A stretch of DNA of 64,000 bases, taken from the NCBI GenBank assembly GCA_965240325.2, contig OZ251222.1, positions 1,674,001 through 1,738,000 on the forward strand, in the 5' to 3' direction. Source of the stretch: Rebecca billardiae RCC1528 (taxonomy: Eukaryota; Haptophyta). The notes under the pieces are model-generated. The model made no database searches, was not told where the DNA came from, and worked only from the letters and a program-made list of their open reading frames with translations. The position numbers and the translations under genes were made by a program. Shown here one piece after another: positions 41,293-53,120 of the stretch; position 1 is the first letter of the stretch, and each line of letters starts with the position of its first letter.

Positions 41293-41646
41293 TCAGCGCG
41301 GTTGCCGCTCGAGCCGGCGCTCCTCCCAGAGACGGCGGTGGTGGTTGCCGTGGTGCGGGTCCGAGGGCGCGCCATGCGTCTTCGGCTCACGGCGCACGCC
41401 GACGCAGCCACCAGCCTGGAGGTCACAGATGGGGAACTCCGGAGGGCAGCAGCTCTTCATGTCCGAGCAGCACGTCGCGCCCTTGGCCTCGCAGCAGAAG
41501 AAGTGCGTCGCCGCCTCGTTGCTCTTGCAGCACGTCTGGTCGTCGTCGCAGTACCGCTCGTCGCCACAGTACACGGCGTGTGCTCTCCCGCGAAGTGCGA
41601 TGAGGGCGAGCCCCAGGAGCACCCGCAGCGCGATCCTGCGTCTCAT
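41293..41646 (-). CDS. Small secreted granulin-like cysteine-rich protein
   Basis: 117 aa, start MRRRIALRVLLGLALIALRG with a clear signal peptide ending near GRAHA. The mature part is one granulin-type module: CGDERYCDDDQTCCKSN, FFCCEAKGATCCSD and CCPPEFPICD. This matches the CC-repeat spacing of granulin/epithelin domains (TCC...CC...ATCCSD..SCCP). The C-terminal ~40 residues are basic and His-rich (PHHGNHHRRLWEERR). Plants and algae usually carry granulin modules attached to papain-like proteases; here the module stands alone. A secreted disulfide-rich role, such as a cell-wall, signalling or defence peptide, is inferred. It is divergent from the myosin gene, 276 bp apart. Confidence 0.72.
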   Translation of the reverse strand: MRRRIALRVLLGLALIALRGRAHAVYCGDERYCDDDQTCCKSNEAATHFFCCEAKGATCCSDMKSCCPPEFPICDLQAGGCVGVRREPKTHGAPSDPHHGNHHRRLWEERRLERQPR

Positions 41647-41922
41647 GCACGAGCCGGCCCCGCGCCGATCGGCGAGAGGAGCCGGAGCAATGGGGCCACC
41701 GTGCGTGCGCACCCCTTCGCCTTCGAATCGGCCTGGAACTCTACAACTTACAAGTCGGGCACCGGACCGCCTGGGCCCGCAGCCCCGCACCGGAGTCCGG
41801 AGTTGAGAGTTCGCAGCGGCCAGCTTCCTCCCGGACCCGTCACCGTCAGGGCGCGAGTTTTCCATTTGAAACTGCTCGCTTTGGCCCGGGCGCAGGTCTG
41901 GACGACGGACGCGTTCGCGGCA

Positions 41923-44900
41923 ATGCCAGCGCCGACGACGACGGAGGACGTGTGGGTGCCGAGCGGCGGGGCGTTCATCGAGGGCGAGCTCGTGCACACC
42001 AGCGCAGAAGAGCCAGCCCCCGCTGTACGCCGCGCGGACGGCGAGCCGTTCGACGGCGATGCGCCGAGCGCGGCCGAGTGCCTCCCGCGGGCCGCGCTGC
42101 CTCCGGGCGGCTACGAGGACAACACGCAGGTGCGCCGCCGCGCGTGCGGCGGCGGAGCGAATTGCGACCCTCGCACGCGCGCGCAGCCCTTGTGACGCCG
42201 CCGCGCCCGTCTCCATCGTCGCGCTCACGCGCGCACCGCTCGCGCGCCGCGCGCTCGGTCCGCGCAGCTCACGCACCTGCACGAGGCTGGGCTGCTGGAG
42301 AACCTGCGCGCGCGCTACGCGGAGGGGCACATCTACACGTACACCGGCACCGTCCTGGTTGCCGTCAACCCGTACGCCGAGCTCCCGCTGTACGGCCCCG
42401 AGGCGATGGAGCGCTACCGCGGCCGGCCGATGCGTGCGGTGCCGCCGCACCCGTACGCGGTGGCCGACCGCGCGCTGCGCGCGCTGACGCGCGAGCGCGA
42501 GGACCAGGCGCTGGTCGTGTCGGGTGAGAGCGGTGCGGGCAAGACAGAGACGTGCAAGACGATCCTGCGCTACCTCGCCTACCGCTCGATGCGCCAGCCG
42601 GCGGCGCGCGCGCTCGGCGCTCTCGGCGACGGCGCCGCGGCCGCGTCGCTGGAGGCTCAGGTCCTGGCCGCCGGGCCGATCCTCGAGGCGTTCGGCAACG
42701 CGGCGACGGTGCGCAACGACAACTCGTCGCGCTTCGGCAAGCTCGTGCGCACGCTCGTCTCGCCCGACAGCTGCGAGATCGGCGGCGCCAAGATTGACAC
42801 GTATCTTCTCGAGCGCTCGCGCGTCGTCTCTCAGCCGGCCGGCGAGCGGTCGTTCCACGTGCTGTACCAGCTGTGCGCGCGCGCGGAGGCGGCGGCGGTG
42901 GGGTACGGCTCCGAGTCGGACACGCGCGACGCGCTCGTGCCCGCCGCGCTCGGCCTCGACCGCGGCGCCGCCGCCTTCGCCTACCTGACCGGCGGCGGGC
43001 GCACGACGATTGACGGCGTCGCCGACGCGGAGGCGCTGGCCACGGTGGTGCGAGCGCTCGAGACGATGGGCCTCGCGCCCGGCACGGTGCACGCGGTGTG
43101 GCGGCTGCTCGCGGCGGTGCTGCACCTGGGCAACGTCGGCTTCCGCCCGGCGGGCACCGCCGATGGCCGGCTCAGCGTGCAGCGCGCGCGCGCGGGCGGC
43201 GAGGAGGCTGCAGCGGCCGAGGGCGAGGGTGGCGGCGGCGCCTACGCCACGGCCGACGCCGACGCGGCGGCGGACGGCGACGCGCTCAGCCTCGCGGCGC
43301 AGCTGCTCGGCGTGTCGAGCGAGGACCTCGAGGGCGCGCTCACCACGCGCGCGGTGCAGGCGCTCTCGGGCCGCGAGGGCGCGTGCTCCGTGTGCCTGGA
43401 CGAGCAGCAGGCAACCGCGGCGCGCGACTCGCTCGCCAAGACGCTGTACAGCTCGCTGTTCGGCGCGGTCGTCGGCGGCATCAACGCGCGGCTCGGCGGC
43501 GGCGGCGGCGGCCAGGTGCACGGCGCGGCGGGTACCAACGTCTCCAGCGCCGTGCTCGCCTCGCTCGCGGCCGACCCCGCCACGCGCCGCGCGGCGGCCG
43601 ACGCGGGCGGGCGCGAGGAGTGTGCGGACGGCACCGCGGCCTCAGCGCCGCCGGCCGCTGCCATGCGCTCGATTTCGATTCTCGACATCTTCGGGTTCGA
43701 GTGCTTCGAGAAGAACGGCTTCGAGCAGCTGCTCATCAACTACGCGAACGAGCGGCTGCAGCGCTTCTTCCTCGCGCGCGTGCTCGAGGACGAGCTCGAG
43801 CTCTGCCGCTCGGAGGGCGTGCGCTGTCCGAGCGCGCTCGGCGCGGGCGCGAGCGCGGGCGGCGGCGCGCACGTCGGCGACGCGACCGTGGCTCTGCTCG
43901 ACGGGCGGCCGGATGGAATCCTGCGGCTGCTGGCGGACGAGGCGAACGTGCCGCGCGCGACGGACGAGACCTTCGCGCGGCGCGTGCACGCCGCGCACGG
44001 CGCGCACGCGCGGCTGCGCGCGCCCAAGCTCGGCCGCGCGGTGCGCGGCGCGCGCGCGCTCGGCGCCGACGGCGGCTTCGTGGTTCGTCACTTTGCCGGC
44101 GACGTGACGTACACGGCGGCGGGCTTTCTCGAGAAGGACGCGGACTCGGCGCACGCCGAGCTCGCCGCGATCGCGCACGCGGCGCTGGCGAGGCTCGAGC
44201 TGCCCAGCGGCGGTGCCGCGCTGCGCACGCCAGCCGCCAGCATTGCCTCCACGCCGGCCGTCTCGCGGCAGCCCTCGTTGACGCACCTGCCATCGCTCGT
44301 GGGGGCCACGGCGCCCGCCGGCGGTGCCGGCGGCGCGCCGGCCGTCCCGCCGCTGCTCGGCCTGCGCCGCGGCGCGTCGTCGAGCCACGGCGGCGCGCGC
44401 GGCGGGCGCTCCCTCGCATGCGCGTTTGCGTCGGAGCTCGACGGCCTTCTAAAGACGCTCCGCGGATCTTCGACGCAGTTCGTCCGCTGCGTGAAGCCCA
44501 ACGAGCAGATGCGCGCGCGCGCGTGGGACGGCGCGACGGTGCTCGCGCAGCTGCGCTCGGCGGGGCTCGGCGGCGTGCTCGCGCTGATGGGCGACGGCTA
44601 CCCCGCGCGCGTGCCGTACGCGCGTCTTGCGCAACGGTTTGAGCACCTCGCGCCCCTCGAGCTGCGAGGCCTCCCGCCGCAGGACCTGTGCGCCGCGCTG
44701 CTCGGCGCGCTGAGCGTGCCGCGCACCGAGTACGCGCTCGGCGTGAGCACGGCCTTCTTCAAGGCCGGGCAGCTGGCGACGGTCGAGGAGCTGCGCGCCG
44801 AGCCGGACGAGACTCGCGACGCGGAGATCGGGCGACGGATGTGCGCGTGGGTGCGGCGTCGACGCTGGCGCCGCGCCGCGCACGCCGTGCGCGCCGCGGG

Positions 44901-47517
44901 CCGGCTCGGGCGCGTGGTGCGCATGCGCCGCGCGGCGCGCGCGCTGCGCCGCCTCGCGCGCGCGGCGCTCGCCATCAAGCGAGCCTGGGGCACGCTCGCC
45001 GCGCGCGCGCGCGCGACGGTCGCCGCGGCGCGCGCCGCGACACGGCTGCAGGCGGCCGCGCGCCGCGCCATTGCCGTCCGCGCGCGCCGCGCGGCGATCG
45101 GCGCCGCCGTGCGGCTGCAGGCGGCGAAGCGCGGCGCGTCGGCACGCGCGGCCGCGCGTGCCGCCCGCGTGTGGCGCGCGCGCGCGGCGCTCGCGTCCAC
45201 GCGCCTCCAAGCGGCTGCGCGCGCGCGCGGCGCGCGGCGCGCCGCCTCGGCCGCGCGCGCGGCGCGCGCGCGGCAGCGTGCTGAGGAGGCGATGGCACAG
45301 GAGTCCGCCGCCGCCGCCGCGGCCGAGCAGATCGCCGGCGCGCTCGAGCAGGCGCGTCGCGACAGCCTCGCGCGCCGCGAGCGCGAAGCCTCGGCGGCGC
45401 TGGACAACGCGCGGCGTGAGTCGCTCGGGCGGCGCGAGAAGGCTGCGGCGGAGGCGGCGCGCGCCCTGCTCACACCGAGCTCTGCGGCGGTGGCGCGCTC
45501 GAGCCCGCTCGCGCGCGGCTCGGCGTCATCGAGCACCGCCGCGGCATCGGCCAAGCCCGCCAAGGCCGGCACCCCTGAGGGCGTGGCGGCCGCTCTCGCG
45601 GCGGCCGAGGCGCGCGTGGCCGCCGAGGCGGCGCGCGCGGCCGAGGCGCGCGCCGAGGCGGCGCGCTCCGCCGAGCTGCTCGCCACCGCGTTCGCCGACG
45701 TGGACGGCGTGCTCGAGGCCGCCGACGCGGAGCGGAGGGCCCTCGAGGAGACCTCGGCCGCCGCGCAGTACGCCCTGGAGTCCCAGCTCCAGCAGCAGCG
45801 GGTGAGTCAGCGAGCGAGCGAGCCAAGGGCTCGTGCGCGCGCGCCGCCCGCCCGCCACCACCGCAGCACACGCGCCACCTGCCCTCTGGGCGCATCGGGC
45901 GCTCGCACGGGCACGTGTGCGCCTTGGCGCGGCATCGTCCGCGCTGGTGGAGCTGGGAGGGCACGGGGCGAGCTTCGCGCGCTCCCGCCCACGCCGCGCT
46001 GCGCGCACGTGCATGCTCCCCCAGGCGCTGCACGCTCAGCCGCCGCGCGCGCGCGCCCCCGTCCACGCGGCGCATCTGTCTGCCTCACAGGAGCTCGCTG
46101 AGGTGAGCGCGGCGCGGCAGCGTGAGATGGAGGCGGCGCTGCAGGCGCAGCAGGTGCGCGGCTCGGCTCGGCGCGTGGCGCGTGCGCGCGCGGCCTGTCT
46201 CGGTGCTCTGCGCGTTGCACTCCGCCCATGCACGCCGCCCCCGCGCGCGCTTGCCTGCTTGCTCACGCGCGCGCCGCCGGGACACGCCGCGCCGCCTGCC
46301 GCTACGCGTGCCACGCCGCGCCACCTGCCGCACAGGCGAGCCTTCAGGAGCAGCTGGACGCGCAGCGGCGCGCGTACGAGCGGCGGATGGAGGAGCTGGA
46401 GTCGCGGCTGGCCGCGTCCGCGCGCCGACCCTCCCACGAGCCCGCCGACGAGGGTGCCGGCGGGCGCGGCGGCCATGCTGACGCTTGCAAGGACCGTGCC
46501 GAGGGCGGCGGTGGGCGAGGCGCCGCCGAGCTCGCCCGCTGGCGGCAGGAGCACGCGCCGCCGCCGGTCGACGACGGCGCGGAGAGCACGCACGCGGACG
46601 GCGGTGCCGCGCACGGCGCGGCGTACGACGACGAGGACGACTTCGGCTCGACGCCGCCCACCCGCCAGCCGTCGCTCAGCCGAGCACCCACGCACTCGAG
46701 CGCGCTCCAAGGCCCCGCCGGCTCGCGCGGAGCGCCTGCGGAGACGCCGGCGTTGGCGCACGCGGCGTCCGAGCAGCGCGGCCAGCGCAGAGCGAGCCAG
46801 CCGCCGCACACCGGCCCGTCGCGCGCCGAGCTGCGCGCCTCCGCGCCGCCCTCGCGCATCCCCTCGCGCTCGAGTGCGGCCGGCGAGCGCACTTCGCGCA
46901 TCCCGTGCCACGCACCGGGCGCTGCCGGCGGCGCGCCGCCGCCGAGCGCGCTCGCGCGGCGCGCGCACGGCGCGGAGCCACACTGCGCGGCCGGCGCGGG
47001 CCACACTGCGCGCGGCGTGCCGGGCGTGCCCGCCTCCGCCCTGCGCGCCCCGCTCGCCGCTACGCACTGCGCCTCGCCCCTCGCCAACCGCGAGCAGACA
47101 CCGCGCACGGGCGCAGCCGCACCCAAGCTGCCTCCGCCGGCAGCGGGCGGCGGCGCGCCTACGATGCCAGGCGCGAGCGCCTCACGCGTGGCCGCGCCCA
47201 GGGCGACGCCCGCCACGGCCGCGGGCGCGCGCACGCCGCTCTCCCAGGGCCCCGCCACGCTCTCCGCCGGCGGCGGGCGGCACGAGCACTCCGCGCACAA
47301 AACACCCGCGTGGCCCTCACCCGCGTCGGCGGCGCGCGACGACCGGCTGAGCGGCCCGACCGGCCTGCGCAAGCCACGCCCCGTTGACTCACGCAGCAAG
47401 CTGAGCGACGCGCAGGTGAGCGCGCGTGCGAGCGGCGGCGACCGCTGCGGCCCGCGCCGCTGCTGCCCCCCGCGTGCACTCACTCACGCGCTGACTCGCA
47501 TCCGCCCGCCTGCGTGA
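41923..47517 (+). CDS. Unconventional myosin heavy chain, 4 exons
   Basis: Exons 41923-42129, 42268-45801, 46091-46153 and 46336-47517 give 1661 aa; all introns are phase 0. The first junction restores DNTQ-LTHLHEAGLLENL and the later ones keep a coiled coil in register (SQLQQQR-ELAEVSAARQ, ALQAQQ-ASLQEQL). Motor domain: P-loop GESGAGKTE (~residue 155), switch I NDNSSRFGK, switch II LDIFGFECFE, relay LLINYANERLQRFF, GFVVRHFAGDVTYTAAGF, and actin-binding region FVRCVKPNEQM. The neck (residues ~930-1070) holds several degenerate IQ motifs (TRLQAAARRAIAVRARR). A coiled coil and a disordered Ser/Pro/Arg tail follow. Loops are Ala/Gly-rich inserts. A GTGAGC donor-like site at 47416 means the last ~34 residues may be intron and the true 3' end further on. 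An actin-based motor; cargo unknown. Confidence 0.85.
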
Positions 47518-47958
47518 TGCCCCCATCACGCGTGCTCGTGTCTGCTGACTGGATCGATCGATGACGATCCTGCTGCAAATCTAACGTGTCCGCGATGACC
47601 GTGGCTGCTGTGGCGTCGGCCGTGCTCAGGGGCTCCTCCTCCGCGCGAACAAGGAGAACAGCGGCGCAGTCGCCGGCTGATGTAGCGCGCCCGTGAAGCC
47701 CCGTGATGATTGAGGCGGAGGAGGCGCAGGAGCCGGTACGACGGCGTGGGCCGTGCAGCCTGACTGCCTAGTGCCTGATGTGCAGCGCCGTAGTCTACGC
47801 AGTCGGCAGTAGCTAGGTACCGCGCGTAGTTATGCGCCATTGATCATATGGCGGGCCCGACACTGACACTCGGCCGTGGGCGTGGGACGCGGCGCCGCGG
47901 CCCGACTACGTGACGAGTACAGGCCAAGTCCCGACTTCTCTGACTGACTCCTGGCCAG
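47518..47958. other. Intergenic spacer between two converging genes
   Basis: It holds the 3' flanks of the myosin (plus) and the dioxygenase-cupin gene (minus). If the myosin has a further exon it could lie here, but I could not find one. Confidence 0.45.
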
Positions 47959-49803
47959 TCAGACCTTCAGCTCGATAAAGAGGGCATCCACGCCCGTCTC
48001 CGTCTGGAAGCTGCGCTGCGCTCCCTCCGGAATCACGGCGAAGTCGCCGAGGAAGAGGCTGCGCTGCGGATGGGCGGACTCCAGCACGGTGAGGACACCG
48101 CTGCCGAGCGGCACGACGATCAGGTCGTGCCTGCCCGCGTCGCGGTAGCTGCCGCCTGGCCCCATCGACTGCACCTTGGACGAAAGATGGCGGTAGCCCA
48201 ACATGTTCCTCACGCTCCAGATCGGCGTCTCGAAGGACTGGCCTAGCGCGAGCTGCGGCCCGCCCGAGGCCGGCACGCGCAGTGACTGGGGTACCGCTTC
48301 GGAGGCAAGCATCACCTTCTGCAGCACGTGGATCTGCACGAAGTTGAGCTTCGGCAGCCCGCGTGCTTGCTTTCGACCACGCGGTGTGAGCTTGAAGCAC
48401 AGCTCCTGTGCGCCCACCGCGTTGCCGGCGGCGGTGTGATACGCGCCGGCGGGAAGCAAGTTCACGTGCCCTGTCTTGACCGTGAATGCGCTCACATTAC
48501 CTGGGCCGCACATGCCCTCTAGGCTCACTGCGTACTGCACCGAACCAGCGAGCACGACGCAGATCTCGTCGACGCGCGCGGCGCGCGGCCGGCGCGCAAC
48601 CGTGCTTTTCGCGCTCCACTGGCGGAGGTGCGCAGAGAAGTAGTCCAGTGACGCCGTGTGCGCGTACCGTGGCCAGTCGCGCACGTGTGACTCACCGTCA
48701 GAGGCCTCCCACGAAGGCTTCTGGAGATCGATAGCTGCGCGGGGTACCACGAGGAGCTGGTCGAGCTTGGCGACCGCGCCGCCGTGCGCAGCGTCCAGAC
48801 CGCTCGTCTCGTCGAAGTCGAGAGAGCACGCGCCAGCTGCGCCCGGCAGGTTTAGGTTTAGGTAGTACGGATCTAGCGCCGACGCGTGCGCGAGAGGTTG
48901 CGGCGGGGCTAAGTCCTCCACCGGGAAGAAGGGGTACCAGTCCGGCCCGCTCCAGTGCTTGCGCACGTCAAAGTCCAAGTAGGGCGCACGCACGGCACGC
49001 ATGCACGCCTCCGTGCCGTACTGCAGCAGAAGCGTCTTGCGGTTGAAGGTGTCATCCGTCGCGTGCCAAACGTGACCCAACCAGGCGACGCCCTCGCCGG
49101 TTCGCACTGGACCCTTGCGCATGAGCTCGAGCCCAGCTTCCGGCCAAACGCGTTTTGCGTGCGCCACCACCTTCTCGGTGGAGCACCGCGCCTCCGGCCT
49201 CACGAGCATGTTGTTCCAGCAGCCCGTGTTTGCCAGAAAGTGGTCGGCGGTCACGTTTCCAATCTTTTCGGAACCAGTCACCAGCCGTAGGGGCGTCTTT
49301 GGCACCGACGTGCCGCGGGCGTCATCGGCGTCGCTCTGCACTAGGGTCCACACAGTCGCGCTCTGCTTGCCTGCGCACTCTGGAGCCCACATGTCCAGGT
49401 CGGTGTGCAGGCGATGTACAGAGCCACGCGGCTTGGAAATGACCTGCACTGTGCGCAGGTAGAGCGGGCCGTCCCAGTCCATCAGCTCGCGCGCCTGGCG
49501 AGCGAGCGCTTTGTTCTTTGCAATCTGCCGGCACGCCTCCGAGTACAACCAGCATTGCTTGAGCATGATCATGGGAAACGGTCGCGCCAGGTGCGTGGGC
49601 GATGGCGGGAGAATGTTGCGCACCATCTTGGGCGCGCTCGTCGCGCCGGCGAGCACGAGGTGAACCTGCGAGTCATGGATGGCCTTGTGGGTGAGGTCGC
49701 GATCAATGGGCTCGTCAAGCTCGAAGAAGCGGAAGCCCGCGCCCGCTTCCCCGTTCGCAGCTAAGAGCAGCACCGGGAGCGTCGACGCGAACAGCAGCAC
49801 CAT
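47959..49803 (-). CDS. Secreted Fe(II)/2-oxoglutarate-type dioxygenase fused to two cupin domains
   Basis: 614 aa, single exon, with a signal peptide at the start (MVLLFASTLPVLLLAANGEA). Residues ~100-260 resemble a phytanoyl-CoA-dioxygenase-like fold: an HxD metal pair in VHRLHTDLDMW, a distal His in WLGHVWHATDD, and an Arg that could bind 2-oxoglutarate in FNRKTLLLQYG. Residues ~340-470 form a first cupin (DEICVVLAGSVQYAV, GHVNLLPAGAYHTAAG). Residues ~520-610 form a second cupin (DLIVVPLGSGVLTVLE, LGDFAVIPEGAQRSFQTE). The combination suggests oxidation of a small molecule or sugar in the secretory pathway, with the cupins as sensor or second active site. Substrate unknown. The first foldback element lies 33 bp upstream of the ATG. 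Confidence 0.65.
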   Translation of the reverse strand: MVLLFASTLPVLLLAANGEAGAGFRFFELDEPIDRDLTHKAIHDSQVHLVLAGATSAPKMVRNILPPSPTHLARPFPMIMLKQCWLYSEACRQIAKNKALARQARELMDWDGPLYLRTVQVISKPRGSVHRLHTDLDMWAPECAGKQSATVWTLVQSDADDARGTSVPKTPLRLVTGSEKIGNVTADHFLANTGCWNNMLVRPEARCSTEKVVAHAKRVWPEAGLELMRKGPVRTGEGVAWLGHVWHATDDTFNRKTLLLQYGTEACMRAVRAPYLDFDVRKHWSGPDWYPFFPVEDLAPPQPLAHASALDPYYLNLNLPGAAGACSLDFDETSGLDAAHGGAVAKLDQLLVVPRAAIDLQKPSWEASDGESHVRDWPRYAHTASLDYFSAHLRQWSAKSTVARRPRAARVDEICVVLAGSVQYAVSLEGMCGPGNVSAFTVKTGHVNLLPAGAYHTAAGNAVGAQELCFKLTPRGRKQARGLPKLNFVQIHVLQKVMLASEAVPQSLRVPASGGPQLALGQSFETPIWSVRNMLGYRHLSSKVQSMGPGGSYRDAGRHDLIVVPLGSGVLTVLESAHPQRSLFLGDFAVIPEGAQRSFQTETGVDALFIELKV

Positions 49804-49836
49804 CCCTGCTACCCCGAGCTCACTCTGTACGCCAGT

Positions 49837-49916
49837 CTGATCACCCGGAGCCCGTTATAAAGGGGAATATTAGTTAATAAATTCCCTTTAATTTATAACG
49901 GGCTCCGGGCGATCAG
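49837..49916. repeat. Short foldback (MITE-like) element, copy 1
   Basis: 80 bp able to form a near-perfect hairpin. The arms start CTGATCACCCGGAGCCCGTT and the other arm is its complement with a few changes; the short loop is near ATTAGTTAAT. It shares its arm core with the larger element at 50750-50956. It sits in the presumptive promoter or 5' UTR of the dioxygenase-cupin gene. Confidence 0.85.
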
Positions 49917-50749
49917 TAGCAATTATAAATGAAATGAGACGCGGAACCTGCAGAAGCTATTAGTTATCATTATGGAAATACCCCATATGATGATGTCATG
50001 ATGAATCTCGCGATGAATTCGACACGCTGCAAAGGTGTTTTACAGGTACTTTACCCGTCTAGTCTGCAATACTTTACAGTTTGAGGTTGGGTGGGGGTGG
50101 TGGTTGGTTGGGGCAACATGACGGGGCGCCGCCGCCGCCGCCGCGGGCGGCGCGCGGCGGGCGAGGCGGACAGTGCTGATGGCGAGGCGGAGGTGGAGGC
50201 GGAGGTGGGGGCGAGCGGCGGCGTGGCGAGCGCGGCGGCGACGCCGACTGCGCACGTGGGCGGCGAGCGCAGCTCAGCTGAGGCCACCGGACGCGCGACG
50301 AGTCGAGCGCACATGACGAGGGTACTGTCGAGGCGCAGCGCGCGCGCAGCCGGCTGCGCACTGCCTGGCGCAGCGCACGCCCACGCTTGCCCCTGCGTGC
50401 CCGGTGCAGGCAGCCCGAGCGCTCCGTGTGCTGCTGGCGCGCACGGCACGAGTGAGCTCGCGCGCCGCGTTGGCATTTGGCAACTGCCGATTGTACGGGC
50501 CGAGAGGCGAAAGAGGCGAGCCCCGCGGACTCACGCGCGTGCCAGGAGAGCCTCGACCCGCGCCGCTCAGCGGCGAGCCGTCCGGGTTCGGCATCGCCGC
50601 CAGTCCGCTCGTGGCGGGAGGCAGAGCGCTGGACGTCGCAGTGTTTGAAGCACGCCGCCGGCTGGACGCGAGGCCACGAGACAGACAGAGGCACCCCAAC
50701 CTCCGAGCTTGCCGCACTGGGAGTTGGGTGCCCTTACGGCCCTTGGTTG
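49917..50749. other. Spacer between the two foldback elements
   Basis: The AT-richer first part (to ~50100) has no feature. The GC-rich remainder carries the tentative two-exon gene described separately. Confidence 0.4.
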
Positions 50750-50766
50750 GGGGCTGGCCAGGGTAG
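50118..50766 (+). CDS. Tentative two-exon hypothetical protein ending in a foldback element
   Basis: Exon 1 is 50118-50321 (MTGRRRRRRGRRAAGEADSA) and exon 2 is 50410-50766, joined in phase 0 by a GTACTG donor and a GTGCAG acceptor; 186 aa. The N-terminus is basic, followed by Ala/Glu/Ser low complexity. Exon 2 has a more ordered segment (FGIAASPLVAGGRALDVAVF). The last five codons lie in the arm of the foldback at 50750. No family is recognised, and the splice model rests on frame agreement only. Confidence 0.22.
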
Positions 50767-50956
50767 GGCTGGAGGCTTCGGCCGCCGGTCTGATCACCCG
50801 GAGCCCGTTATAAAGGGGAATTTATGACTCACGACCGCCCGCGCCCGGCCAAGCTACCGTCGGTTACTGGTACACTAGTAAATTCCCCTATATAATAACG
50901 GGCTCCGGGTGATCAGACTGGCGGCCGAAGCCTCTAGTCCTACCCTGGCCAGCCCC
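50750..50956. mobile_element. Foldback (MITE-like) element, copy 2, with ~75-bp terminal inverted repeats
   Basis: 207 bp. The left arm begins GGGGCTGGCCAGGGTAGG and contains CTTCGGCCGCC and CTGATCACCCGGAGCCCGTT; the right arm ends with the complement, with a few mismatches and small indels. The ~55-bp centre is unrelated. There is no coding capacity. No clear target-site duplication is visible. Confidence 0.85.
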
Positions 50957-51475
<519 letters not shown>

Positions 51476-53120
51476 TTATGGCCCGCGGTGCAGGGCGGAG
51501 CGCGCAGCGTGGAGCCCGCACTGCGGGCACTAACCACGTTTCAAAAAGATCTTTGATCAAGAAAAAAGGGACGGGGGACGATTTTCAGGGCCGGAGGAGA
51601 CCGAGTTTCGAGTTTTTGCGATCGCGAGCATAGAGAGGTCTACTATTGCGGTCGAAAAAGACCGCGTCCGCCAATTCTGCCTATGTAATCGGTGGACGGT
51701 AGAGCCTGGCCGTGACTTTAGTGTAACGGTTCGTTACGAGCGAATCGTATTCGTCGTCCCGGATCGCGTGGCGTCCGGACTGGGCCACATCCGGATCGGA
51801 GGTGACGTGGCCGGCACGATGGCGGATGGGACTCAACCCCTTGGCTGAGCGCGCCTGCACGTGCCGGACCCGCCTCCCGCTTGCTGCTCACGCAGTCAGC
51901 TGCGACCGTGGCGCATGATCGCAGAAGCAGTGCCGGCAGTACGGCCTGCATCAGCTAGTGCCGCGCCGTCGTGGCGCGCGCGGTAGTTGCGTTTCGGTTT
52001 GCAGCGCTCACGCGCTCGGCGCCAGCACGCGCGTGCGGCTCAGGCGTGTCAAATGTGGTCTCGTCGGCGCGTTTTCGCCTGCCACCTCGTGCACCCGTGC
52101 CGCCAGCTTCATCGTCTTCATGAGGACTGCTGCTGCTGTCGCCATCCGCTCTCCATCACCCGAGTCGCGCGGCGCCGCGCGGTACGGCATTTCACCATTG
52201 AGCAGCTGCGTGCACACGGCAAAGTGTCACCACAGCGGCTTCCCAGCAGTCGTCGACAATTGCGTCGTCAGAATTCTCCTCGTCGTCGGCTTCCACCGCC
52301 GCGAGAGGGAACGCTGCCACAGCTGCAGATGGGAGGCAAGTCTTCTCTCTTCGGAAGTCTTCCCACCGCGGCGCGCGCTGCCGGACAGCCCTCCCAGTTT
52401 CCTGGCACTAGTGCCCACCTGCTGAGGGTCTTGCAGCTCGATCTCAGCAACGGCGCCACCTGACGACGAGCGGATTGGATCGGTGCACGGGGAATTGCCG
52501 AATTGGATCTCCCGTGCACCAATCCGCTCGGCTCGTCGCGCCCGGCCGCCTGATCGCCCAGCCCTAGTTGCAATCAACGACAACGTCGCATTTTTCGACT
52601 GCCAGTCACTGGCCCGCTGAGGGCGTACGGTCCCTCACCGTGCAACGGGTCATGTGGCCAGAGTACGTCTGGTTGTTGGCTGGTACGGGCCGCAGCGCTA
52701 AAGCACCCTGCTGTCACACCCGCGACTCCTTCATTCAGTACTCTGATCTCCGACTAGTCCGCGAGCTCTGCGGCAAGACTCACCTCACTCGGCACGACCG
52801 CAGACGGGTCGCCCGGATCCGAGCTGATTGATCAGCCAGTTGGACATTTGGCAGCTAGTTGTCAGACGGACGTCCAATTTGACCGGTGCGGTCTCAGGTC
52901 CGCTGCTGTGATTAGAGTCTCGCGCTGCTGTGAAGTGTTCGAGTGAGTGTCAGTGAGTCTCGAAGTCGCAGGCAGGCGACGGTCGGACTGCAGAACCGTA
53001 CTTCAACTGCTGGCGAACTGGCCACGGCGGAGAGTGACGCGATAGCACTCGGCCACCGCGGGCCCCGCCCAACTGCGTTGATTCCGTATGCAGAAAAGGA
53101 CCGCGGAACGCGGTCATATA
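51476..53120 (+). repeat. Left copy of a large inverted repeat
   Basis: ~1645 bp, inverted relative to 60257-61590. It begins TTATGGCCCGCGGTGCAGGG and ends near GGACCGCGGAACGCGGTCAT. Shared landmarks are the GATCTTTGATCAAG block, the CGAATCGTATTCGTCGTCCC block and AGACGTACTCTGG-type strings. Compared with the right copy it has an extra ~420 bp around 52190-52610, which itself includes a small inverted pair (GTGCACGGGG... / ...CCCGTGCAC). No confident gene is present; a short frame in it also occurs in the right copy. Confidence 0.85.

Noticed and set aside
44449-45686. Minus-strand Ala/Arg-rich frames opposite the myosin neck
   Set aside because: They mirror the IQ and coiled-coil coding sequence and have no domain content.
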